Of a stretch of 64,000 nucleotides of DNA, positions 1 to 11,697 are shown piece after piece. This stretch comes from Gaertneriomyces semiglobifer (Eukaryota > Chytridiomycota > Chytridiomycetes > Spizellomycetales > Spizellomycetaceae): the NCBI GenBank assembly GCA_025558075.1, contig JAHLKF010000032.1:100521-164520 (forward strand), written 5' to 3'. The notes beneath the pieces are model-generated. The model worked only from the letters and a program-made list of their open reading frames with translations. It had not been told where the DNA came from and made no database searches. The position numbers were made by a program, and so were the translations under genes. Position 1 is the stretch's first letter, and each line of letters starts with the position of its first letter.

Positions 1-912
1 AATCGTGGTGCTCTCATTCAAACGAGACGGTATGAACATTTGGTTTTATCATGCATCGAAATGAGTGTGAACCACCGCAATAACAATTGTCGTATTATAA
101 ACTGATAGAATCTTTGGAGTTCCACTCCCCGGCGCGATCTACCCATACCTCCTACTTATCCTCACATTCCTCATTTTTGGGTCCCCGTTTTTCGTCAACC
201 TATCTGGAATTCTATGCGGGGTTCTGTACATCCATACCTCTGAACTCTCCTACATCTCGATTCCCAAAGACGCGTTCTCTTACATAGAAGCGTCGTCTTT
301 GGGGGCGGTTTTACATCGGATTCCGCGGTGGGTCGGCGTACCGGGTGCATTGGAGCTACCTGTGCATGATGCTGCCGGCCCCGGCGAAAGCCAAGGACTG
401 CTTGGTAGAGTTAGAGGCATTTTTGGGAGGCGAGACGCAGGGTATACGCCAGTGAATGGATAGCCTATCCTGCTGAGATATCACGAGAAATATATACACT
501 GATGCATTGAGACTGTCACCTGCAAAGGCCCTTTGTTTGTCGCTGGAACGCGTTCTTCGAATATCGACAACCAGAAGAAGATACGGTTGTTCCCTGACAA
601 TATCTAAGGGATAAGTTTCACTGGCAGTGTCGGTTTTAAAATAGGATGGTGTACTGGCGTGCGTTGGAAGTCTCCTGAGGCACAGTGGCAAGAGCAATTG
701 TATTGATGGCTACAATGTTCGCTCGTCCACTTGTGCGAGCACTTACAATTAGGCAGATCGTGGTCAAGCATGACTTTGCCGTTTGGTTGCGGTCAACCGG
801 TTCAACGTCTCGCGAATCAGTCTCCTCCAATTGAGACTTCTTCTGCAATTCAGTCAAACGGGACGCTTGGACTAACACTTGCAGTTTGTCTCAAAACGCA
901 GCCGCTGGCATT

Positions 913-976
913 CAATGCTTTTTCGTCTGGTGAGGAAGTAGGGAAGGGTTCTTGTTCACCAGACGAAAAAGCATTG
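913..976. repeat. Perfect 21-bp inverted repeat (hairpin 1)
   Basis: The left arm 913-933 and right arm 956-976 are exact reverse complements over 21 bases, with a 22-base loop at 934-955. It is not at the end of a recognised gene. Its arm and loop sizes resemble three further fold-backs at 30.4, 30.5 and 32.2 kb, but the arm sequences are unrelated. Confidence 0.9.
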
Positions 977-1419
977 GTGTCATCATGATTGGCGGCAGAC
1001 GCACATGCGTTGGCTGATGCACTACTGCGATTAACTGTCTCAGTGGCGGTATGTCTTAAGCAACAACCTGCCTAGTTTGATCTGGACCCGACCAAGTGAA
1101 GACGGGTAACGTTTTGATCCAGTTCCGAATGTCCTACTCCATCTTCACATTCTCCCTGACACGTGGCATTTCACAACCGCCAAAGCAACTTGACGCACAA
1201 GCTTCGAGTTCATCGATATCCCCATCGTTGATTTCTGCAGTAGCTTCTCAAACCCATTGTAGAAATTGGATCCCAATCCACATCCTTCATCGGACGTCCT
1301 GTGTCCTGCAATGGGTTCAAATCCGTACGGTGTTTCCGCGAAATACACGGCACCACTGCCCTCTTGTCCTCCGAAGCTCGCTGTGCGAGGAGACACCTGG
1401 GTTAGGTTCGCATAGGCTT

Positions 1420-1626
1420 TAACCGAATCATCCAGATGCTCTAGGGTCAGGCCTGAACGCCGACCGACTTTTGACAATGGTGCTGTCAGTGCTCGGCTTA
1501 GAAGCCCATGTAGTGCTGGATGCCACCGGGATGGAGTTTAGTATGCTCCACATTGGCCGTATAGAGAATGAGTGCAATGTCGTGGTGCCTGTCATAACAG
1601 CAGCGACTGACAATGGAAATGGTTGA
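1420..1626 (+). other. Protein-like open stretch, possibly a decayed exon
   Basis: After a stop at about 1419 the frame stays open to the stop at 1624-1626 and reads like real protein (for example ADRLLTMVLSVLGLEAHVV near the start). It has no start codon, so it would need an upstream exon. The + strand just upstream also reads protein-like in another frame (around 1260-1410) but is cut by TAG codons. I do not recognise the family. It could be a remnant of a gene or chance. Confidence 0.25.
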
Positions 1627-2950
1627 AGCGGATGCTCTATAGCCTTTCCGAAGTCACAGAGCTAGAAGAACGTCAGTCAAGAACACACAAACACGCTGGG
1701 CAATGTTTACGCTTGGGCTCTTGTTTCTCCGCCCTTCGATCTTTCCGCTCAGCTCACGATCAACACGACGGCGCAAGTTCATCCACACTTTCGTCTTCAG
1801 CAAACAACTTTCTCGTGGTTAAAATTAATTGGCAGACGTTTCTGTTGAGAACTTCTATCGATCACTTTATTTATTGGTTATTGGCACTCAAATCAATAAC
1901 GGACGCTCGTTCAAGAATGTTCGGTGGCGTTCCGAATGCCCCCGGTTCCTGTCAAACTAGGGCGCCACCCAAATCTAAAATTACTCAGACATAAAATCCT
2001 TATAGATAACGCCATCGATGGTGCAGGATCCCGTTTTCGATATAACCGAATGGTAATTGAATGACGTTTCGTGTAACCGCGAGGGCGCAGTTGTGGTTTA
2101 TGTAATACACGTTAAATCTTATCTTCGGAGCGTTAAGATTTTGGATCAACTTGAAGGGCTTTGGATGGATGGGATACGGTGCGCGTGTTAAATTGAGTAG
2201 AACCTACGCATCTATGATATCATTATCTTTAATGATCACTGCTAAAGCGATTTCGAGGGGTCTGTCAAGTGCGAACCCACAAAGTGGTCAATCTGGGTAT
2301 GGATAGGGCCAAATCTCCCCGCATGTGTCGGTGGCAGAACGTAACAAGGGATTTGCAAGGGTTCCTTGATTCCGCACAGTCAGGGCTTGAGGATATCGAT
2401 GTCGATCTCCCGCTTCTTGAATGGTGTCCCGTATTCATCCTGGGGGTTTTCCTTGTGTTGGCATTGATGGAGTATAAGCTGGTTTGGTGGTACGCCACTC
2501 AGCCACGGCTGGGAAAATGTTGTGTTACGCGTCGTTAATTAACAGCCGTTGACTCTCAGCACCCGAGTTTCGCGGGGGCTTTCCGGAAATTCCATTCATG
2601 TAACTAAATGTATACCGCTTTTCATCTCCCGGGAGTATGACAAAACTCGTCGCACCTCGGCTTTAACGTTAACGTGTTTTTAGACACCTTAATACGAAAG
2701 TCTTCCGGAAAGTCCTTCTTGCTTATTCGTCGCTAAATGGTTATCGAAATAGCACATAGAGTCTGCTTTGTGTGGAGGCACAAAAAAAGAAACAGTCCAT
2801 GTGCAAAAAACAAGTTTCCCTTTGTGTTGTTGGGTTGGGAGGTAGGTGATGAAATCAATAATGAACCATGCCGAGAAGTTCCCGAGTCAATGGTATCCCG
2901 TCCCCATCTCAGAGTTACACACTTCCTGACCGCCGATGGCGGAACAGACT

Positions 2951-2991
2951 CACACACATACACATACACACATACACATACAATACACACT
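2951..2991. repeat. CA/CACATA microsatellite
   Basis: A run of alternating cacata and cacaca units about 40 bases long. It produces low-complexity Thr/His/Tyr reading frames that are not genes. Confidence 0.85.
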
Positions 2992-3217
2992 CATTGATGA
3001 GAGCGGCTGAAAATTGTTTGGGTCCTCCACTCGGTTGCGTGTTATCAACGAAAGAGAAGATCGAAGATTTCACAAAGAAATTCCTTGTTCATTCGTCATA
3101 TCCATATGTTTTCCTCCGCCCGAAGATCCCAGTCCACCACACCCACTGGTGTCCGTGGAAAAGGTGGAAATTCTTAAACAAAGTTCAGGTACTCTACAAC
3201 TCCTCCTCGGAAAAAGT

Positions 3218-3225
3218 ATAAAAGG
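3218..3225 (+). promoter_or_regulatory. TATA box upstream of the dehydrogenase gene
   Basis: TATAAAAG lies about 630 bases before the ATG at 3858. The stretch between is C/T- and A-rich with no long frame, so the transcript would have a long leader or a leader intron. Confidence 0.45.
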
Positions 3226-3857
3226 ACGAGGTGCTGTCCCACCTCCTCTCCCATTTCTTCTTTCCAGCTTCTGCCACAGCGTCTGTCTATCTACCAACAT
3301 ACATACTAGATAGACTCTTACCCATACGCTACCCGATCCAAGACGCCGTAGAAGCATAATAGTCATACATACCATCAACCAAATCACCCCTACGACTTCT
3401 GTAATCTCTCAACGACAACGAAGTCACATACATCTATCTTTCATTGTGTAGAATCGTATCGGATTTAATTTATACTTATCGACGTTCATCGTACCGACTG
3501 ACGCTGATCACTACTGCCACCTTCCGAGAGATAGCTTGAGGAATAGATCTCTTTATTCTATTCAATTTCTTCTTTATTTACGTCATTCCTTTGTGGGTGC
3601 CGGTTCATCCACCCTTCATCTTTCTTCGTTAGTTGGGAAATTATTCTCACGGCGATCGGCGCGTCTCTACATAGACCACTACATACAAAACTACTCAAAG
3701 TTCGATTTTGCACATAAAAAGTTCGCTACCTGCGCCAACTCTCGCTGAGAAAATCTACTCGCCAAAAGGATTGAAAGAAGTTTAAGCTTTTGTGTTTTCC
3801 CAAAAAGACTCACACGAAAAGCCTCATCGAACGAACAAAGCAACACATTCGTGCAAT

Positions 3858-5876
3858 ATGGCACCTACACCTGCTCAAGATTTCGCTTCGACTTGGAACT
3901 TGGCGGCCAACGAACAAGATCGGCCCGTTCCTGTCACTCACAGTACCGCTGGCCCATCGTCATATAAGAAATCCAGAGTGCCCAAGATGGCACCGTCAGC
4001 GGAAAAGTTTCCGTACAGCGCGGATCAGTTCGTGAAGACCAAGCTCGAAGCGGCTCGTAGCATCCTCAGCCAACTCGGTCTCAACAAGAACAAGACCGGT
4101 GGATCTAACGAGAAGCTCGAGAGCCAATACACCGCCGACGGTTTCAAAAAGCCGTACCATGCGCACATGAAGGTTCCTGTGACGTACAAGTTGAACCACA
4201 AGACGCTCTCCGAATGCCCAAAGTCCGTCGTCGCACCGTCATACGACCCTTCCAAAGTCACGCCGTCCATACTTCACATTGGAACTGGCAACTTTGCGCT
4301 TGCCCATCTCGGCTCTTACATCCACGACTTGCTACCGCTAGACAACTCTTGGGGCATCGTTGCGGTCTCCCTCCGTTCTCAAAAGACGCTCAATGCTCTG
4401 AGGAAGCAAGACAACATGTACCTTCTCGTTGAGCGCAAGGACCAGCAGCGCGTCACCAAAGTCATGGCTCCGGTCGTCGACACCATCTTTGCTCCCAGAG
4501 ACCCGCAGATTTTGGTGCGCCGTATTGCGGATCCGTCAATCCGCTGCATTACGGTGACCATCACCAACAAGGGTTACTATTTGGCGGCCGCGGGTACCAA
4601 GCTCGACCTGAACCACGCCGACATCAAGCACGACTTGATGAACCCTGACCAACCGAAGACGGTCTACGGATACCTCGCTGCTGGTCTTCACTTTCGCCGT
4701 CAAAACGGTGCTGGGCCTCTGTCCGTGCTCTCCCTTGACAACATTGAACAAAACTCTAAAACGTTCCACATGGGTTTCCTCCAGTTCTTGGACAAGGTTA
4801 ACCCGAATCTGATACCCTACGTTGAGAGTCAAACGGCCTTCCTCACCACGCTTGTTGACCGTATCACACCGGAGCCAACCGATTCCTTCCGGACCGAGTC
4901 ACATCAACAAATCGGCTTCTCGTCGACCTTGACCATTGGTTGTGAATCTTACCGCCAACTGATCATCGACGCTCCGCCAGCACACATTCCACTGCCACCA
5001 CTGGACAAAGTCGGCGTCAAGATTGTGCCCAACAGCGGCGACTACTGGCAACGCAAGTTCTACTGCCTCAACGCCGCGCACATGGTCCTCGCTACCGCTG
5101 GTGCACGCATGGGAGCCAAGTACATTCACGATACCATCCGCGTCCCACAACTTCACAGACTCATCCACCGCGCTCAAAAAGAATGGTGCACCTTCCTCGC
5201 CACTTCCCCGGCTGAACAAGCCGAACTGGCTCAATATACCGCGCAGATCCGTGAACGATTCTCGGATCCAGCTTTGAACGATACCGTCCGGCGTGTGGGT
5301 GCCCGTGCAACATCCAAACTCTCGGACAGACTGCTGAGTGCCATCGATCGTGCACCTCAACCCAGCGTCATGCGTGTTCCTACCTTCACGCTTGCCATGT
5401 ACCTTCACAACCTCTCCCGCAAGACGCAAAGAGGCAACGCATTCGAAGCCGATGACGCAGAATACGCTGCTATCTCACCGATATACGAGTTCCTCCAACA
5501 AACCCTGGCTGCTTTGCCCGAAACTGCAACGGCTGTCTCGAGGGACGCTGTGAGACACATTCTCCAATTCTTGGCGCAAAAGCTTGGAGACCCCCGGTTT
5601 TCTCGACTGGCCAACGTTCCCTCTTTCATTGGGGCATTGGGCCGTAGTCTCTACCTTCTCCACAAGCACACTGTCGAGGAAGCCATCAGCCAGCTTCTCG
5701 ATGACGAAGCCGACAGTGACCTCGAGTTTGTCGGTGGCAAGGGGAAGAATGTGAAGCGCATGAGCAGTGTCGATGTTCACAGCAAGCGCGACATGATGAT
5801 GATCAAGCGCGGGAGAGCAGAGAGCACCAAGATCAGCTTCTCCGCGGCCACGGCAGGAATGGAAGCGACTGCTTGA
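3858..5876 (+). CDS. Mannitol-dehydrogenase-family polyol dehydrogenase, extended
   Basis: An intronless 672-residue protein of the polyol-specific long-chain dehydrogenase family (mannitol 2-dehydrogenase, D-arabinitol dehydrogenase, fructuronate reductase), which oxidises a sugar alcohol with NAD(P). The nucleotide-binding motif HIGTGNFALAH lies near residue 140, followed by the ITNKGY and VDRITP family motifs. The catalytic Lys, Asn and His stand at about 400, 405 and 408 in KFYCLNAAH, with the family's exact spacing. The usual length is 480-540. Here there are about 130 extra N-terminal residues and a charged C-terminal tail, neither with a known domain. I chose the ATG at 3858 because it has A at -3 and G at +4; the frame is open upstream but has no earlier ATG. 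Substrate cannot be told from sequence. Confidence 0.88.
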   Translation: MAPTPAQDFASTWNLAANEQDRPVPVTHSTAGPSSYKKSRVPKMAPSAEKFPYSADQFVKTKLEAARSILSQLGLNKNKTGGSNEKLESQYTADGFKKPYHAHMKVPVTYKLNHKTLSECPKSVVAPSYDPSKVTPSILHIGTGNFALAHLGSYIHDLLPLDNSWGIVAVSLRSQKTLNALRKQDNMYLLVERKDQQRVTKVMAPVVDTIFAPRDPQILVRRIADPSIRCITVTITNKGYYLAAAGTKLDLNHADIKHDLMNPDQPKTVYGYLAAGLHFRRQNGAGPLSVLSLDNIEQNSKTFHMGFLQFLDKVNPNLIPYVESQTAFLTTLVDRITPEPTDSFRTESHQQIGFSSTLTIGCESYRQLIIDAPPAHIPLPPLDKVGVKIVPNSGDYWQRKFYCLNAAHMVLATAGARMGAKYIHDTIRVPQLHRLIHRAQKEWCTFLATSPAEQAELAQYTAQIRERFSDPALNDTVRRVGARATSKLSDRLLSAIDRAPQPSVMRVPTFTLAMYLHNLSRKTQRGNAFEADDAEYAAISPIYEFLQQTLAALPETATAVSRDAVRHILQFLAQKLGDPRFSRLANVPSFIGALGRSLYLLHKHTVEEAISQLLDDEADSDLEFVGGKGKNVKRMSSVDVHSKRDMMMIKRGRAESTKISFSAATAGMEATA

Positions 5877-6374
5877 AGAGAGCGTTAGTTGCTCCGCCTG
5901 CACATATAGACGGTTTTGGTTGTTTTCTTTTTTCTTGTATATCTTTTCTATTCTTTCTTGATAATATGAGAAACAAATTTCAAAATTACTCTTCGTCTCT
6001 CTGCCTTGTTGTTCTGATTGATTAATGTTCCTTGCCACTTTATGTCTCTCATCATACCGTGCTGGCTATCCTTCATGTATGACAGCATCTGCACTTTCGC
6101 CTTAAAAAGATACCTGCAGTTGATGCCTAGGTCATAGCAGGTAGTTCGGGTTTCTGCGCCTGGAGTTATGCATTGTGCACGAGAGTACATCTATTTTCCA
6201 TGGCCAAACGCTTTTCGTTGGAGAGTGCAAACGTATTAGGACCCCATTAACTAATGGAAAATGCAACTGCTCAGCTTTACGATTTGAAAGAATGGGCGGG
6301 GCAATGCTCAGCAGCGCTTGGAGACTTAACAAGTTGTCCTCAAAACGAACGCGTTGAATGGAGCGTCAAAGCGC

Positions 6375-6382
6375 AAAAAAAA
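6375..6382 (-). terminator. Pol III T-run terminator of tRNA-Met
   Basis: Eight consecutive A on the + strand (T8 on the transcribed strand) begin eight bases past the 3' end of the tRNA, a standard RNA polymerase III stop. Confidence 0.8.
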
Positions 6383-6389
6383 CTACGCC

Positions 6390-6462
6390 TGCGAAGTGTG
6401 AGAATCGAACTCACGACCTTAGGATTATGAGACCTACGCTCTGCCGACTGAGCCAACTTCGC
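6390..6462 (-). tRNA. tRNA-Met (anticodon CAT)
   Basis: On the minus strand the 73-base segment folds as a cloverleaf. The 7-bp acceptor stem is GCGAAGT/ACTTCGC, the D arm contains GCTCAGTCGGCAGAGC, the anticodon loop is CTCATAA, and the T arm is GTGAG/CTCAC around TTCGATT, with discriminator A at 6390. There is no intron. The stem and loop resemble the elongator tRNA-Met of fungi rather than the initiator, which would have an A-U first pair and a different T loop. Confidence 0.93.
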
Positions 6463-6625
6463 TTGATGCTGATGATCATTCAAACTTCATATAGATTCTA
6501 CAATAAGATTACGCGATAGGGTGTTATTGAATTTATGTATTGGAATCAATAGTAACACCAATGGTTGTGTAATAGGCAGAGTCATATGGCTCGATCATTG
6601 CTCGGCTCCCCTTGAATCCTCCACA

Positions 6626-6633
6626 TATATATA
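6626..6633 (+). promoter_or_regulatory. TATA box of the HMG-like gene
   Basis: TATATATA lies about 115 bases upstream of the ATG at 6748, followed by a C/T-rich stretch. Confidence 0.5.
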
Positions 6634-6747
6634 GCCAGGGCCTGATACAGTTGCGCCTCTCCTAGTCTTCTTTATACTAGGAACGACAGCTTTACTGCCT
6701 ACATACACCAATATCTACCAAGCATATCAAAGGACCGAATCGTCATC

Positions 6748-7263
6748 ATGCCCAGAGCCAAGAGTGAAGGAGCTACCACCACCAAGAAGACAGCCGGTAA
6801 GTGCTTGTGCAGTCGAGTATTGTTGACGGGTTGTGTCTGTGGAAGAGGACAGAATTTACGGGGGAACAAATTCGGAGAAATTGAAATCGTACGGTGGATA
6901 TCGGCCTTAAGCAGCTTAATAGGACGAGGCCTATAATACTTTCTACATTGAGGATTGATGGTTACTTAGGAGCTTGTTATGGGTTCGGTGGATGACTGTG
7001 CGCCGAGGGCGCGTCCTTAAGACGGCTTAAGAACGCAGTTGATGAACACTCATCAGAGCTAGAACCATGTGAATGCCTGGAATATTAATCGTTGTGACCT
7101 TGTAGGTGGTAAGCGGGGTGCTTCTCCGTACAACCAGTTCATGAAGACGGAGCTTGTCAAGGTCAAGGAAGAGAACCCCAGCATTGCACACAGGGAGGCC
7201 TTCAAGTTGGCTGCATCACGTTGGAAAAACTCTGAGCAGAACCCCAACAGGATCAAGGCTTAG
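6748..7263 (+). CDS. Small HMG/YABBY-like DNA-binding protein
   Basis: Two exons, 6748-6796 and 7106-7263, joined across a 309-bp GT-AG intron, give 68 residues. After a basic N-terminus comes a single domain containing SPYNQFMKTELVKVKEEN and then REAFKLAASRWKNSEQNP. This matches the YABBY/HMG-box-like helix-turn-helix seen in very small basidiomycete and early-fungal nuclear proteins. It is expected to bind DNA non-specifically in chromatin. The intron is the longest confirmed one among the core genes. The ATG has a TATA box about 115 bp upstream. Confidence is high for the domain and moderate for the role. Confidence 0.8.
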
Positions 7264-7659
7264 AAAATGGTGAGATGGCGGTTCAATGTGCGCGGCCGTT
7301 GCCGGCGTAGGGAAGAGTATCGCTGAACTCGCACTCGTTCTAGATCGCTTGCTCGACGTGTCAGGCGGTCGTCAGGGGAGGAGGACGTGGATATTTCCAT
7401 GTGTCGCACATTTGATTTTAGCGTTGTCATTCCTGCGGTAGGGATTATCACCTTCAAACCCAAATTGTAATGTTATGCACAGTGTACCACAAAATCAATA
7501 TGGACAAATTAAAAGTCAACTCTGTGTATTCGGTCCAAATTTCCACCCGACATAGCTACACGTTGTGATATTAGATACATGGTTTTCAAAGACTCCACAA
7601 TTGATCTCTACGTTTATCTAAACGAGGATGGTGCTCGTGATCATTGAATCACGGTCGAG

Positions 7660-10600
7660 TCAGAGGGTATGTGGCTTTTTTCGATAATATATCGACCCAT
7701 CTCCACCCTTCCAGACAAAGTGCTTAACATTAGCCAGAGTAGTCTTGGGGTTTAGAACCTAGCAATTGGAAGATCATCAGCCAAAGTTTGCTCCCAAAGA
7801 ATAACCGGACAGAAAGATACCTCATCGTTGTACAACAGCTCAATTTCCGTTCCTGCGTCCAGATTCAACTTCTGCACGATGTATTCACTCAGCTTTAACA
7901 GCCTTAACGTGGGTGATGCCGAAAGTCGTGGGTTGCCATTAGGTAGTTCATCCAGAGGCTTAAATCCGTTGTCCTTGTCCTTGTCTTTGCCCTTGCCTTT
8001 GTCCTTGTCCTTTTTGGCCTCCACTTTTCCGCGCATTTCAGCCGGCATCCATGGCACAAGACCGAACCCAATCTTTGGTACGCTAGGGGCGCACCGCCCT
8101 TCCACGACGTCGTATACCCAGGTAGGAAGTACTTCTTCAAGTCGTTGCACATCGCCAGCGTAGCATTGAGATGCAAGGTTACCTTTCCAGAGTGGGAGAT
8201 AATGTGCGGCGGAAGGCGACTCCTCGACAGATAAGGATATCGGGAGAAGAGAGGGTAGGGTCAAGGGCGGAAGTGAATGCAGGGCCGGCTGCGATAATTG
8301 GGAGTTAATAGGGTTGGGAACTGGTTGAGGCTGCGGTGCCGGGTTTCCAGATGTGTCCATCTTGGTAGGTATCGTTGGGACGGGTGGCGGAGTTTCTTTC
8401 TCCAGTATTTGCGGCAATGGCCCGGCGGACATCGAATCTCGCCGCAATGGCGGCTGCGGTGCCTTGTCACCATCCTTATCCCGTCCTGCATCCTTGCTTT
8501 CCTTGCCGTCATTATCTCGCACATTCAGGAGCTCTACACGGTTGGAGCTATTTGTCCGCTTTCGTACATGTGATTTAAGACGATCCATCAAACTGCCAGG
8601 TGTTGACGGTGTCGTACTGGCTACGCTTCCTTCTGAGGTATCTTTGCTGTCAACGGGCGTCGGTGCTTCTTTCTGTGCTGGCGCGGTCATTGATGGCGTA
8701 TTGGAACTGCTGACGCTGGCATCATCTGCTTGCGTTGACTCTTTTACATTCCCCTTGCGGATTTCGTCGTTGGAATTACTACCACCCATACCGAGAATCT
8801 CTGTACCGGTGGACGTAGCAGGCACAGATGACGAACTGTCCGCATTCTCGTGAGAACTCATGGAGAAGTAACTTTCCTGATCAGCTCCGGATTGTGGCAC
8901 GTCCGTGGCTGCCGCCTCAGGACCAAGCCCTACAACTGGTGTCTGAGGGGCTAAACTACCACCATTGTGCGCATTAAAGGGTGACTGAGGATTATGTGGC
9001 TGGTAATGATTTCGCAAAAAATGTTCGAATAAAGAAGTCAACATCCACCGCCCGAGATTAACTATGACGGAGTGGTCAAGAACCTTCAATAGCGTGGGAT
9101 AGTAGTGAAGATCACTTACCTCTGGGTTCTTCCCCAATCCCAAACTTGGAGCCCTCTTCCAAATCGTTCCAATAGGTCTCCGCCTCGGCGACCTTTGATT
9201 CCTCCAACGCAATCCTCACCCCACCTTCGCCAATTTCTACGCCACACCAGTTGGCAACCCATTCTTTCGTTTGTACAACTTCCAAAACATTTTCCCACGA
9301 TAGATTTCCAAAACTTTTCACTTTTGTGCATCGGATAATGTCCCACAAGCAAACTTCATCATTCGATGATTGCGTCAACAGATGACGGCGATTATTGAGA
9401 AGTGTGTATTTCGTTATTCTTGAAAGCGTCGGTAAGGTAGAAACCGGCGCGGCAAATGCGGGTTCAACAGGATCAAGGTCTTCCACAGCGTCGGTCAAGG
9501 GCAACAAGGACATGCCCGATTTAGAGAACGCATCAGTGCTAAAAACGGAGAATGGACGATAAGAGCGAAGACTTGCTGCGTCATCCAAGTGTCCCGCTCC
9601 CTGTGGAGATCGAATAATGGATGCGGTTGGAATAGTGACAGGGTTTTCATCCCAATCAGTACCAGGCGCGGACATTGAGGACTTCCCCAGATGGACTTGA
9701 TGAAATGGAACGTCTCGCCATCGCTTGACACCTCCGTACTCGCTGGTGCACGTCCAAACATACAAGTCCGGTTTGGCAACAATGGACAGGACCGGCCCAT
9801 CCTCCTTGCAAACTGCAACACAATCCACCAATTCATCGTCCACACTGCGGCGAACTCCTACATCTTCGGTAACACCTGTCATTCTACGTCGGCTGATCTT
9901 GGTAACCCATCCGTCACGCCCACCAGCCCAAAATGTATCCAGATCCGGATGGTGTGAATAAAGTGAGAACACACTATTTTCATAATGTGTATATGTAACC
10001 ATTGGTCGATGTGGCATTGCCAGAGACCACAGCTTAATAGTCGCGTCAGAAGATGCTGATAGTACCCATCGGCCATCGTGCGATAGCAGCAGAGAGCGGA
10101 TCGGCTCACTGTGCCCTGTCAATCGAGCCACCGGTTTAGAGCTGTTATAATCCCATATCCTCACTATCTGTGGTGATAACGTTAGCAATACGCCGAACAG
10201 TACGACGAACGGCACAGCACCTTATCTGGAGAGCCACTTGCGAGCACATTTCCCGCTGGATTGCACGCCAGCGCGTACACGCTGGTTCGCTTCTCTTCAT
10301 CTCCTTCGGCCTCTACACCATCTTCAACGGTGCCAACAGGGATCCGCTCCATCGGTACACCGTTTCCTTGTCGCAAATCCCATATTAGCAACACGCCATC
10401 CAATCCTGCACTAGCAACGTATTCACGATGTTGGCTATGCGCCAAACATTTGACATAGTCGAGATGATGCCCCACTGGCATAGCTGGTCCTGGCTGAGTT
10501 GTCGGTGCCAGGTATATTGTCCGATCATTTGAACATGTGAGCACATGATGATTCGCATTGCAAAGCTTGATATCATTAACCCAGTCGTTATGGTGATTGT

Positions 10601-11461
10601 AGGAGCGAAGGAGAGTCGTCGGCTTCGGTATGTGCTGTCCGATGATGTGAGCCTAGCATCTCACGCAACATAAAACTTGATCTCACCTTCTGCGAATAGT
10701 CGGGCTTTTTGGTGTCGGCTGTGGCTGAGCCAGTTCCAATATCTAGTGAGCTCGTGCTCTTCTGTACTGGATGCTGCAACCGGGGTGTATTATACCCTGC
10801 CATAACCCCACTAAAAGTCACGCTTCTCGTCTTTCTCAGCAAACCATCTTCTTTCGCGTGACCGTCCGCCGGAGGACTTGAACTTAGCTCGTTCTCCGCC
10901 GCGGTTGCATCCACAGGTGAGGTGGTAATACTATCATCATCCGCAACTGATATCGTCGTCTGAAGGGTGAGGCTGTTCAAACTCGTCAAGTAATCGAAAG
11001 AGGCTCGCTGAGGCGTGTGCGCATATAGCTCTGTTATCCGAGGTGGCTTTGGCTTGCCTGTTTGACGTGTATTAAGGTTGTGATGGCGCATCCTTCGGTC
11101 GCGTGAAGCAGAGAGGTACGCATGATAGGACTGATCAATGTGGGTGGACCAAGCGTTCACAGTAGAGTCTCGCCCAGCAGTGTAGAGAATACCTAATAGC
11201 AAATGCTGTCAGAGCGGTTCGCTGAGACCATGCGTGTAAGCCGCTGCTCGGCATCGCTGTTTCCTATGGACTAAACGCATGTCGTGCGTTTTTCACGCCT
11301 CTGACAGTAACTCGCAAGAAATGAGCCACTGACAGTCATTACCTACCTCCGTCGGAAATTTCATCGAAGGCCAGGGCATTCACACCACCGACGTGGTGCC
11401 GATTCTCCGCGTAATCATCCTTTAAAACATACGATATTCGGTGTTTCTGCGATCGCTTCAT
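7660..11461 (-). CDS. WDR48: WDR48/UAF1 (Bun107/Duf1) WD40 deubiquitinase cofactor
   Basis: Six exons on the minus strand (11461-11347, 11192-10687, 10634-10221, 10167-9120, 9061-7821, 7758-7660) keep phase through five introns of 52-154 bp and give 1140 residues. WD40 repeats begin near residue 25 and include ILYTAGRDSTVNAW, SYNHHNDWVNDI, YVASAGLDGVLLIWD and WVLSASSDATIKLW. They are followed by the RKYTLLNNRRHLLT-type segment, a long Ser/Pro/Lys-rich linker, and a C-terminal SUMO-like domain ending in TLANVKHFVWKGGDGSIYY. Homologues activate USP1/USP46-class deubiquitinases (Ubp9-Bun107 in fission yeast). The last exon is only 33 codons and completes the SUMO-like fold; without it the frame runs into a false stop at 7752. 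A large acidic/basic insertion sits between repeats one and two. It runs head-to-tail with the RGS gene upstream, about 240 bp away. Confidence 0.92.
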
Positions 11462-11697
11462 AATGTTGCTGAAATGACCTCCTCCCCTCCTGCAGCACTG
11501 TAGCTCACTCCCCGGATGCAACCTTTGTCATGGTATGGTTATGGAAAGCTTGTCATTGCGTTGAGTGCGAATTGAAGTGTTCGGTTCGCGAGCGAGTTAA
11601 CTTTAGTAAGCGATAACGCAATTGTGCCGACCATTCAGTGAGAAAGTCATTAGTCTTAAAATACATTTCATCTAAAGTACTCGATGGGCATATCGCT

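Larger units (their letters stand above)
1..3217. other. Left-end region without a confident gene
   Basis: I see no gene I can defend here. Open frames are short and none carries a recognisable domain. Two things stand out and are listed separately: the perfect fold-back at 913-976 and a protein-like stretch at 1420-1626. A short CA/CACATA microsatellite lies at 2951-2991. The last ~300 bases before 3218 probably belong to the promoter of the dehydrogenase gene. Confidence 0.5.

Noticed and set aside
1300..1330. B-box-like ggttcaaatcc suggesting a tRNA
   Set aside because: No matching T stem, D arm or acceptor stem.
3792..3857. Upstream extension of the dehydrogenase frame from a GTG
   Set aside because: GTG is not a normal nuclear start in fungi; the ATG at 3858 has a strong context.
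9112..10215. Separate 367- and 486-residue proteins at the WD40 locus
   Set aside because: Splice sites and WDR48 order show they are exons 4 and 5 of one gene.
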